DNA from: Leptospiraceae bacterium
GTDB taxonomy: Bacteria > Spirochaetota > Leptospiria > Leptospirales > Leptospiraceae
DNA: 14,072 nt
Direction of reading: 5' to 3'
NCBI GenBank assembly: GCA_024233865.1
Contig: JACKPA010000029.1
Span: forward strand, 1 to 14,072
Shown: positions 1-8,900 of the stretch, in pieces
Numbering within the stretch: the stretch's first letter is position 1
How the letters are laid out: every line of letters begins with the position of its first letter
Position numbers and translations under genes: made by a program
Notes under the pieces: generated by a model
What the model saw: only the letters and a program-made list of their open reading frames with translations
Databases searched by the model: none
What the model was told of the DNA's origin: nothing

Positions 1-30
1 CGGCACGTCGGGTATGCTCTAACGTTAGGT
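1..30 (+). repeat. attC site 0, 3' end only (window edge)
   Basis: The window opens inside an attC. The bases through the L' box GGGTATGC (10-17) and the R' box GTTAGGT (24-30) match the 3' ends of the four complete sites downstream. R' fits GTTRRRY, so the cut would fall between 24 and 25, which sets the start of cassette 1. The R'' half and the gene it belongs to are outside the window. Confidence 0.85.
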
Positions 31-53
31 GACAAAATGCAAAGCTTAACTTT

Positions 54-83
54 ATGAAACAACCTTGGTAAGATATATATAAT
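54..83 (+). promoter_or_regulatory. Candidate sigma-70-type promoter of cassette 1
   Basis: A perfect TATAAT (78-83) lies 18 bp after a weak -35-like ATGAAA (54-59), inside the cassette and 38 bp before the first ATG. If real, the operon would not depend on an integron promoter. The -35 box is poor and the region is AT-rich, so this is only a candidate. Confidence 0.3.
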
Positions 84-120
84 TGATTTAAAAAAATCAA
101 AAGGAGAAAGTAAAATAATA

Positions 121-501
121 ATGATAAAACGATTATTGATAATTTTTTTCTTGAGTTGTAGTCTTTGGAATATTTATGCTAACACCATTTGTCAATACGA
201 TGCTAACTCGGGAGAACCTAATTTCTTTGGAATGAGGACTTTTGTAAGTATCGTAGAGGAAATAACCGTTGATGGTCTTCAGACAAATGTTGTCTACGAA
301 ATTTTTCCTGCAAGGGTCGATGACGATTTAGATATAACAATATCTACAAAGAATGTACTAACATTTTATAGAGTAAAAGCAAACCAAGTAAAACAACTTT
401 TGTTAAAAAATCCTAAATATTACAAAGAATTATTAGGTTATGAATTAAAATTAAATGAGAGAAAAAAAATTGATAAAATTCTAAAATGTGAAAAAAACTA
501 A
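121..501 (+). CDS. Exported protein of unknown function (126 aa)
   Basis: I do not recognise the family. Residues 1-20 form a clear Sec signal peptide: two basic residues, a hydrophobic core LLIIFFLSCSL and an A before the likely cut at YA/N. This predicts a periplasmic or secreted protein of about 106 residues. The mature part has two Cys (residue 24 and one near the C-terminus, KCEKN) that could pair, and a Lys-rich C-terminal half. The ATG is the first in the cassette; AAGGAG (101-106) lies about 14 bp upstream, a rather long spacing. It is the first gene of a four-gene run on one strand, so it probably shares the envelope setting of the SH3b, membrane and lipase proteins after it. Function unknown. 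Confidence 0.7.
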   Translation: MIKRLLIIFFLSCSLWNIYANTICQYDANSGEPNFFGMRTFVSIVEEITVDGLQTNVVYEIFPARVDDDLDITISTKNVLTFYRVKANQVKQLLLKNPKYYKELLGYELKLNERKKIDKILKCEKN

Positions 502-517
502 TTCAAAGGAGTTAATT

Positions 518-632
518 ATGATAAAAATTTTAATTTTATATATTTATTTCTGACGGATCCAAACATTCTATAAACCTTGATTTTATTGGTTTTTACGTTT
601 TTAGGAAAAAATTAATTAAATATGGAGCATTT
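518..632 (+). pseudogene. Remnant of a small exported-protein gene
   Basis: A strong AAAGGAG (505-511) precedes an ATG at 518, but the frame MIKILILYIYF stops at 551-553 after 11 codons. The peptide looks like the start of a signal sequence. In another frame the DNA stays open from 549 (SDGSKHSINLDFIGFYVFRKK...) straight into the next gene at 633. The simplest reading is a once-functional gene broken by an indel or deletion near 548. An alternative is a translated leader peptide with no product of its own. Confidence 0.35.
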
Positions 633-1262
633 ATGGGAAAATTTTTGACTAACACAATTTCAATTTTATTACCTACTATTTTTTGTTTCCAACTTAATGC
701 TGGGGAATTGGTTGTGTTATCTGGTGATAATGTTAATGTAAGAAGTCAACCAAATATGAAAGGAAAAGTTTTGGGAAGATTAAAATATGGGACTTTAGCA
801 AGTATTCAAAAAAAGATTAACAAGCTTGAAAATATCAATGGGAAGTCTGGAAAATGGATATATGTTAAATTTGAGAATTGTAGTTTTAATATGGCTTGTG
901 AAACTTCTGAGCGTTCTGATGGATGGGTTTTTGATGCTTTTGTTGTTAGATTTAGTCAGTTTCAGAAATCTGCCTTTGGTTCAAAAGCGGAACTTCATAC
1001 TGGAGACTCGATTGATTACAATGAAAGTTATGATATATTTAAAAATGGTTCATTTCACGCAGAATCATCATGGCATGGAGAAAATGGCCCTATACATGAT
1101 GAATGGAATGGTCAGTTTTATAGATATGACAAACTATTTATAGGAATTGATAACGCTGGTAAAAATCATAGAGTATTTTATTTAAATGATCAAAATAATA
1201 TGTGTAGCTTTGCTAGGGGTTCCGTTGGCGATCAACCACTATGTGCTGTTGGTAAAAAATAA
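633..1262 (+). CDS. Exported bacterial SH3b-domain protein (209 aa)
   Basis: Residues 1-23 are a signal peptide ending LNA before GEL. Residues about 26-105 form a bacterial SH3 (SH3_3-type) domain, recognised by LSGDNVNVRSQPNMKGKVLG, then KYGTLASI and the closing SDGWVFDAFV, the usual G-W-V end of the fold. Such domains bind peptidoglycan stem peptides or other envelope ligands. Residues 106-209 match nothing I know; they are rich in Gly, His, Trp and Tyr and end with two Cys (MCSF, PLCAV). GGAG (624-627) sits 5 bp before the ATG, which supports this start although the frame is open upstream into a gene remnant. It lies 20 bp before the next gene. A periplasmic, wall-associated role is likely; the activity is unknown. 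Confidence 0.75.
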   Translation: MGKFLTNTISILLPTIFCFQLNAGELVVLSGDNVNVRSQPNMKGKVLGRLKYGTLASIQKKINKLENINGKSGKWIYVKFENCSFNMACETSERSDGWVFDAFVVRFSQFQKSAFGSKAELHTGDSIDYNESYDIFKNGSFHAESSWHGENGPIHDEWNGQFYRYDKLFIGIDNAGKNHRVFYLNDQNNMCSFARGSVGDQPLCAVGKK

Positions 1263-1282
1263 TATCAATAAGGAGTTTTGAT

Positions 1283-1708
1283 ATGAATTTAAAAAAAATT
1301 AGTTCAATTATTGGTTTACTGTCTGTTTTTCCTCTACTACTGTTTCCTATTATAACTTTAGTAGTTGGTCAAGATAATAGTCAAATGGTGATTATTAAAG
1401 AATTAAGAAATTTGGGCATTTATGAATTACTATTAATTCTCCTTGTTTTTTTCTTGATTTTTATGTTAATCATACTCTTTTTAAAGATGCTTAGAGCTTA
1501 TAACAAAGAGAATTCGTCTTCAAATAGGACAGCTTATTTGGCTTGTTTCCTTTCTATAATTCTATTATTTTTTATATTTGCTTTGTTTTCTTTTGCTTCT
1601 TCATCCAGGGCAGAATTAGGAACAGGTGTGTATGTATATTTTTTAACTTTGATTGTTACAATTATTAGTACTATAGTATATGTAATATTTCCAAACAAGG
1701 AAAGTTAA
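1283..1708 (+). CDS. Small four-helix membrane protein, unknown function (141 aa)
   Basis: Four hydrophobic stretches are visible at residues about 7-28, 47-69, 83-105 and 115-136, separated by short polar loops (QDNSQ, RAYNKENSSSNR, SRAELGTG). This predicts a compact inner-membrane protein with both ends on the same side. No signature residues of a known family are seen. AGGAG (1271-1275) lies 7 bp before the ATG. The next gene starts 4 bp after its stop and has its AAGGAAAG ribosome site inside the end of this gene, so the two are probably translationally coupled. The coupling suggests it works with the lipase, for example as a membrane anchor or holder, but that is inference. Confidence 0.7.
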   Translation: MNLKKISSIIGLLSVFPLLLFPIITLVVGQDNSQMVIIKELRNLGIYELLLILLVFFLIFMLIILFLKMLRAYNKENSSSNRTAYLACFLSIILLFFIFALFSFASSSRAELGTGVYVYFLTLIVTIISTIVYVIFPNKES

Positions 1709-1712
1709 AAGT

Positions 1713-2618
1713 ATGAATTTTAGAAAAATTATTTCTTATTTTCTTTTATTTTCTTTTATCATTGTGCTTTTAAATGATTGTAGAACACTACAAAACCTGT
1801 TTCGTAAACCAAAAGTTTGTTTGGTTCTATCGGTTGGAGGAGATAAAGGGATTTCTCATATAGGTGGGATTGATGCTCTTAAAGAACGAAATATTCAAAT
1901 AGATTGTATTTTTGGAAATAGCATGGGGTCTGTAATTGGTAGTCTTTATGCAACAGCTCCAAATGAAAATCTAAGAGAAAGGTATGGTAAGTTTATAGCT
2001 GAATATATCAAAAAAACTGAGAAAGAAATTAAAGGAGGGTTTTTAACTGGTTTTTTAATCGGTCTTGGAGCTATGCTTGTTACAGGAGGTACGCTTGGAT
2101 GGGAAACTATGTTAGGTAGTTTAGGGGCAGGAGCCATTACAAGTAGTTTTCATGAAAAATTTGATAATGATCGATTTAAAAGAGTAATGAATGAGTATTA
2201 CAAAAACATTACTGTAGATAAAACAATAATACCTTTTGCAACTGAATATCAATATTTAAAGGGTCAAGGCTTGGAAATGCACATAGCAACTACAGAAAAT
2301 TTGGCGGAGGCTGTGAGCAGAAGTGCTAATAATCCTTTTATATTCAAAGGTGCGAAATTAACTTATATTGACCCTGGAGGTGATAGGGCTGCAAGTGTCC
2401 CTATAGAGGAAACTTGTTTGCATTACAATCCAACTAAAATTATTGCATTAAATGTTACAGGTGCCAAAGCATATTATTCTGAAAAAATGAATTGTGACGT
2501 AGAAGAAATTATGATAAATTTAAAAGAATCCTCTCCAGAAGCCATAAAAGGAACTGGTAAGGAGTTTGAAAAAAATTATAAAATTGGATATGAAACTGTA
2601 AAAAAGCATATTAAATAA
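1713..2618 (+). CDS. Patatin-like phospholipase, membrane-anchored (301 aa)
   Basis: Patatin-fold lipid acyl hydrolases use a Ser-Asp dyad. Visible here are the Gly-rich oxyanion loop SVGGDKG (residues about 40-46), the nucleophile elbow GNSMG (residues 68-72, Ser70) and a late Asp in YIDPGGD that replaces the usual DGG/DGA motif with DPGG. An N-terminal hydrophobic segment (residues 7-22) ends in LLNDC. This is a poor lipobox because Asp precedes Cys, so it could be a signal anchor rather than a lipoprotein. Between the elbow and the Asp is a Gly-rich hydrophobic stretch (GGFLTGFLIGLGAMLVTGG) that may enter the membrane. It is the last gene of the cassette and ends 33 bp before attC. Likely an envelope phospholipase; the substrate is unknown. 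Confidence 0.78.
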   Translation: MNFRKIISYFLLFSFIIVLLNDCRTLQNLFRKPKVCLVLSVGGDKGISHIGGIDALKERNIQIDCIFGNSMGSVIGSLYATAPNENLRERYGKFIAEYIKKTEKEIKGGFLTGFLIGLGAMLVTGGTLGWETMLGSLGAGAITSSFHEKFDNDRFKRVMNEYYKNITVDKTIIPFATEYQYLKGQGLEMHIATTENLAEAVSRSANNPFIFKGAKLTYIDPGGDRAASVPIEETCLHYNPTKIIALNVTGAKAYYSEKMNCDVEEIMINLKESSPEAIKGTGKEFEKNYKIGYETVKKHIK

Positions 2619-2650
2619 TGAAATGATTTTTAGACTATATTTATTTCGTC

Positions 2651-2857
2651 ACCTAACTGAGCATGACCCACTGCGGAAGCAAGCCTGATTATGAAGTTGC
2701 TTGCTTCCTTGCACCGAGAAAGGCTTGGAACTCCAAGCAAGTGCAGTGCCTTCGTGTTGTTATGGAAGTTCACTCAGTCACAGCACTTGCATTGGCAAAA
2801 GCTCTTTGACTCGGTGACATGCCGAAGCGGCACGTCGGGTATGCCCTAACGTTAGAT
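2651..2857 (+). repeat. attC site 1 (207 bp)
   Basis: R'' is ACCTAAC (2651-2657) and R' is GTTAGAT (2851-2857); both fit RYYYAAC/GTTRRRY. Inside them GCATGACCC (2661-2669) faces GGGTATGC (2837-2844). Further stems visible are a side hairpin GGAAGCAAGC/GCTTGCTTCC (2675-2684 with 2699-2708), a central stem CACCGAG/CTCGGTG (2712-2718 with 2810-2816), GCAAGTGC/GCACTTGC (2737-2744 with 2783-2790), and a 3' hairpin at 2816-2836 with an AAG triloop. The site is longer than most attC sites. It may also act as a weak terminator for cassette 1. Confidence 0.87.
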
Positions 2858-2920
2858 GCCATTTGCCACCGGGCATTATTAATGCGACAGAGAAATACGA
2901 AAACTGATCATAAATTATTT

Positions 2921-2950
2921 ATGAAAACAAAGGAAACTAAAACAATATAA
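2921..2950 (+). promoter_or_regulatory. Short upstream reading frame before the RHS gene
   Basis: An ATG at 2921 opens a 9-codon frame (MKTKETKTI) that stops 11 bp before the RHS start. The only good Shine-Dalgarno-like sequence nearby, AAAGGA, lies inside it, about 27 bp before the RHS ATG. Reinitiation or coupling could therefore set RHS translation. It may also be chance. Confidence 0.2.
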
Positions 2951-2961
2951 ACGGTTAAACT

Positions 2962-5900
2962 ATGACTATTTATCTAAATTTTTATATTAAAAAAGCATTA
3001 AAGAATATTCCTATCATTATTTTATCAATCTTTTTCCTTAGTAATACAGGAAATCAAGTTGACTTACCTCAATCCCTTCCTGAAGTTACCGTAGACGCAA
3101 CAGGAAAAGCGAATATGTCGATTCCCATTGAACTACCGGTTTCCAACGGATTGAAACCCGACCTAAGCTTAGTTTATAATTCCAATACGGAAAACGGATT
3201 TTTTGGAATCGGTTGGCAGATGCCAAGTTTGGCTACCATTACCAGAGACGAATCTTTGGGAGTTCATTACGGAGCAAATGACGGGTTTATTGCTTCCTTT
3301 GGTGGAAAGTTGGTCAAAATAGGGGACGGTACATATCGAACCCAGATCGAAACCAATTCCAAGTTCGAACCTTCCGGAGCTTGCGGTTCCGGTCCTTGTC
3401 AGTGGAAAGTAACGGACAAAAGCGGTATAATTTATTACTTTGGATATACAACAGACTCCAAGATTGAAGCTCCGAACCTTCCGACAGGAAAATCCGGCTC
3501 TGTCAAAATATGGGCTTTGAACAAGGTAGAGGACGAGAACGGTAACTTTTACACTGTTTCTTATACGGAAGATACCACCTCCGGTTTTTATTATCCGAAA
3601 ACAATTAGTTATAGCGACAAAACCATTGAATTCACTCTTTCCACAAGAAGTGATACAAACAAAGAATACGAGGAAAGCATCCAAGTCGGAATGGACAAAA
3701 TTGTCACCGGGATTAAAATCACTTCCGCCGGTGAGACTTTCCAAGAATATACTCTTCATTACGAAATAGGCAGTTCCAAAAGGAGTAGGTTGAAAAAAGT
3801 ATCATTGACAGGCTACAAAGATTTGTCTTTGAATTACAGTGATTCTTCCAATTCTTTGGAGCAATTGGGAAGTTCTGCCAGAACGCCCGTAAACGTTTCC
3901 GGAAGTATACACTTGGACTATAGAGTTCCGTTTTATGACCAGGCAAAGTGTGATGAAATTAAGTTAAAATGTGACTGTAGTGCGTCCGCAGAATGTAGAG
4001 CAACGGCAGCCGGCTATAACATAGACGTACAGCAAGATTGTGCGGAAGGTGTGGCACTTATGGGAGACTACTGTATTTTGGGTATGCAATCCGGTCCTCT
4101 TCTTTTTACGGATGACATTGACGGAGATGGCAAAACTGACCTTATCAAGATTACCGGTGGTAAAAATGACAGCCATATATACGTTTCCAAAATTACGGAT
4201 AGTCTTTTTCAAGAATATCCCGGTTCTCCCGGATGGGATTTGCGTATCAATTCGTTTATTACAACCGCTGATATGGACGGTGACGGAAAAAAGGAAATTT
4301 GGATTGCAGAAGATGACAACAAAACTTTGAAAATTGTCAAACCTTCCAACTATGTGTTTAACCAAGTCCAAGACACAGGAATCATAATTGATAATTTGGA
4401 ATATGACCCCAAAGATATAAAATTGATTTCTAACAACTTTGCCGTTGATATGAACGCTGACGGGAGAACCGACCTCGTTATGCTTTATGATTTCAAAAGC
4501 GAAAACAAAACCCGTTTTAAAATCTATCTTTCCAAAGGAACAAGCTTCGATACAAATCCTATTCAGATAGAAACATCGTATACGGATAGTGAAAAAAACC
4601 TGCGATTTTTGACTGATGTAGACGGTGATCGCTTCCCTGAATGGGTAACTATTCACAGAGAAACCCTAAATAAGATAGTTGTAAATCGAATTGACTTAAA
4701 TACAAAGGTAGTATCGACAAACGAATATGCTTTTAATCTTGGCACTACAAACTACAAAAACGTATCTCTTGCAGACATAAACGCAGACGGAAAATCCGAC
4801 CTTGTAGCCGTTTTGGAAAGCGGTAACGTAAGTGTTTGTCTGTTTACGGGAGACAGCTTTACGGAAGCTCATGTCTCCGGTTCTTTGAATCCGAAACCAC
4901 AGTTTATAAAATCTGACGATAGCAATACTTACGCTGAAAAACAAAACAATAAAATCTTTGCGGACATAAACGGTGATAAGAAAGCGGACTTGATTTCTTA
5001 TATTGGCTCTACCATCTATGTAAGCTATTCCAACGGAAACGGTTTTCCTCAGTATGACCTGGTAAAACCTGCTATCGGTCTGTTTCAATTGGCAGAGATC
5101 AACGGTGACGGAAAGGCTGATATCCTGGCGTTGGGTTTAAAAGAGGTTGTGAAAAAGACTCCGTTTTTGTTTACTCTGGACGGTTTTTTTGTCGAGTCTA
5201 TGGACATAAACGAATACGAACCGATAGCAAGTTTGGAAATTCTTTTTAGCGATACGTCTCATAACGACCTAATAACAAAGGTTTCCACAAATGACGGGAA
5301 AGAAATCAACATAAACTATGACTTTGTTCGAGACATACAGGGAGCAGTTCTTCCCGATACGGGAAGTTATCCCAATCTGCCAAATCTTTCACCCGAATAT
5401 CCGGTGACAACCGTTGAGAAAAAAATAGCGGATGACTTGCCTGTTCAGAAAGAAACCTATTCCTACAGTGATTCCAAAATTCGCATGGGAACGCCTGAAG
5501 AGATGGGAAATTTGGGATTTAAATCTACCGTAAAAGAAACGTCTCTCGTCACTCCGCAAGGTGAAGTAAAAAAACTGTCTACCCAAGTGACGGAATATGG
5601 TCAAAACGACTCAATCGAATATGGCAAGCCAAGAACAATCACTACATACAACCAAGAAGGCAAGTTGCAAGAAGTTACTTCTATCCTATACGAAAAGGTA
5701 GCAACCGTCAACGGAACAACGGAACATCGAATCAAATACAAGGAAAGTACCCTTTATGAAAACGGAAACTACTTTTCCAAAAGTTCCGTTTCTCTGAGTT
5801 ATGATTCCAATGGAAACGTTACAAAAGAAACCACAAACTTAGAAGGCAATGAAACGGAGGTTATAAAGTCGTATTCTCCGACAAACCAGGTTTCTACCTA

Positions 5901-8900
5901 TACCAAAAAATCCGGAGGTGTGGTTGTTGACAATCGGGTCTACACCTATGCAGGAGCAAACATTCGAAGCAGTTCCGTAGAAATTCAACCCGGCAAGTGG
6001 GCGACTCTGAATTATGAACACGATACAAAAGGAAACATCGTATCCATTACCGACCCTATGGGTAAGACTACAGCCATAACCCACAACAACAATTCACAAA
6101 TTACAGAGATAAAAAATCATATCGGGCACATAACAACTTATGAATACGATTCCGTTAGTGGCAGAACAAAGAAAAAGACAGACCCCAACGGCGGAGTTAT
6201 GAGGGTAGAATATGACAAATACGGCAGAATTACGGAAATCCAAAATCCCGGTGACAGTGATTGGAGCAAGAGGTTTGTGTATTCCGATTCTCCGTCCAAT
6301 CGTTATCTGGAAACAAAAGAAAGAGTTGTAGAAGAAGACAACGGAGTGAGTATTTTTCCTTTGTCTCTAATCGGAAAAAGCGAAACCTATACTTGGACAA
6401 AAAATTATTTTGATATGGAAGGCAAAGTTCTCAAGAAAGAAAGTTCCGGTAGCGAAGGTAAAACCTACACAGAGGACTTTGCGTATGACTACTTGGGTAG
6501 ACTTGTAAGCCAGTCTGATCCTTATGTTACAGGAGAAACTCCTAAATATACAATTTCGGAATACAACGATTCGGAAGGCAGAGTAACCAAGATTACAGGC
6601 TCGGACGGCAATGAAACAACCTACTCTTACGATAAGTTTATCGTCACAAAAAATTCCACAAACCAACCAACCGAAGTGATTGAAAATAACGTTCTCGGTC
6701 AGGTAATTTCTCAAAAATCGGGCAGTCTGAGTACAACCTACACCTATAACAAAAACGGGGAAGTGGAAACCGTTACCAAACCGGGAGGAGAACAAGTATT
6801 TTTGGAATACGACCGAATCGGAAATATTTTATCCAAAACGGACTCTAATTCGGGGAAAATTACTTACACTTATGACCTTGTTGGCAGTCTGACATCTACC
6901 AAAGACGCTCGCGGAAAAACAATCAACTACACCTATGACGATTACACAAGGTTAAAAAAGCTAAAATCAGGTGAAGAAGAAATTGAGTATTTCTACGATG
7001 ATAACGTACTGAACGCAAAAGGAAAGGTTATAAAAGTGAAAGACGGTTCCGGTGAAACGAGTTTTGTATATGACAAAAAAGGAAACGTAGTGGAAAGAAC
7101 TCGATCCATAGAAGATTATAGGATCAAGTTCGGGTATGTATACGATTCTATGAATCGAATTGTAAAAATAGTTTACCCTGACGGAACGATTGTCAGCTAT
7201 GTTTATGATACTTTAGGACTAAGCGAGATCAAAATGGATACAAAAGACGGTAAGGTCAAAAACAAAAAACTCATCGGTTACAAATACGATGAAAAAGAGA
7301 ATAAGTTTACAAGGACATTCGGAAACGGAGTTGTTACGGAATTAGGTTTTAACCCGACTAGCGGTCATCTCACGTCTTCCAAATTGACTACCGGTACAAC
7401 CAAGAGGATAGAAGAGAATAAGAAGTATTCTTATGACACTTCCGGAAATATCACCAAGATAAACGATTCTTCCAATACTTGGCTGTCACAAACATTTAAC
7501 TATGATACCTACAATCGACTTACTAAGTCTACGGGTAGTTACGGAGAAAAAGAATATACTTATACAAACAACGGAAACTTAACTCAGATAGGAGACATCA
7601 CAATGCAATACACCAACAGTGACCACGCCAATGCGGTTACATCGGTAAGGATTCCAAATCCGATTTCCAGTGTAACCGACACTTACGAGTATGACGAATC
7701 AGGCTACCTCAAAAAACGTAACAACGACACATTCGTACACGATGATTTTGGCAGACTCTCTTCTATAGTAACGGGATTCGGTGAGGAATTCAACTACTTC
7801 TATGACTATAGAGGTAGAAGAACCAAAAAGATCAACCGCTTGAAAACCGAATCAACTTACTATTTTGAAGACGGACTGTATGAAATTCATGTAGCTCCAG
7901 GAGTAGCACAAAGATACACTCTCTACGTGAAAAACGGAGACGAACTCATCGCCCAATGGACAAGAACGGATGCCGTCTTAACTCAAGACAAATCCGGTTT
8001 TGTTTCTTTCGTCAACTTAGAAAATCAACAATACTTGTTTGCTTTCCTGTTCTTGCTTCTGCTAATTGCTTGGTTCGGCTACGCTCACCAAGCGGACAAA
8101 GCTTGGTCGTTCCTTGAACGTAGTGTCACCCTGAGCTTGTCGAAGGGTCTAAGGGCACGCTATATTTTTGTTCTTTCCCTAATCGGCATTATTCTAATCA
8201 CCTGTGCGAAAAACAAAGACGCATTTCCATTCGCTGCCATAGTGTCTGGCATCACATCGGAAACACCTTCCGTAAACGATGCTTCAAGCCAAAACCCTGG
8301 TGATGGTGGAGGCGGTGGAACTGCCAACGCACCCGTAGAAGGACTTTACTTCTTCCACACCGATCACTTGGATTCCGTCACCATGCTAACCGGAACAGGT
8401 GGCGAACTCGTAGCCGGCTCATCCATTGGCTCCGGTCGAAGTATCGTTTCTTACACACCTTATGGTGAAATAGACCGAGAACACTCCGGCGGACCGGACA
8501 TCTACCGCTACAAATATACCAGTCAAGAAGAAGATAAAGAGACAGGACTTTACTACTACAAAGCCCGCTACTACGATCCCAAAATAGGCAGATTCCTCCA
8601 ACCGGATACGGTGATGGAAGTATCCTCTCCTTTCGGAGCAAACCAATACATGTACGTGGAAGGCAATCCCGTAATGTACAATGACCCAACGGGACATTGG
8701 AAACTCAACGGAAAGAGAAGTAGTTTTCAAAGACTGTCCCACAAATTCGGAAACCTCATGAAACGTGCACAAAAAGAAATAGCTTATGCACAAAAAATGA
8801 ACAAACAAGCCGAACAAATACAGATGTTCCTGACAACTCCGGGTGGACTTGAAAACGCGTTTATAATGTTTGTTATAGCCAAGCATGTGGGAAGACCAAG

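Larger units (their letters stand above)
25..2851 (+). mobile_element. Integron gene cassette 1 (four-gene, 2.8 kb)
   Basis: The cassette runs from the T after the R' cut at 24/25 to the G of the next R' at 2851. Its first bases with the preceding G (GTTAGGTGAC, 24-33) are the exact reverse complement of GTCACCTAAC (2648-2657) at the R'' end of its own attC. That match shows both ends belong to one excisable unit. It carries four plus-strand genes with short gaps plus a remnant, more than the one or two genes usual for a cassette. Its coding regions are AT-rich. Confidence 0.85.

Noticed and set aside
826..1143. 105-codon frame overlapping the SH3b gene
   Set aside because: It is an alternative frame of a gene with a signal peptide and recognisable domain, and it lacks its own ribosome site.
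2641..2860. The ~200-bp repeats as insertion sequences, MITEs or CRISPR units
   Set aside because: There are no transposase genes, no target-site duplications and no regular short spacers; cassette-specific R''/R' pairing fits attC far better.
3169..4656. Several long minus-strand frames under the SpvB and FG-GAP region
   Set aside because: All are opposite clear domains on the plus strand and none has a ribosome site or family signature.
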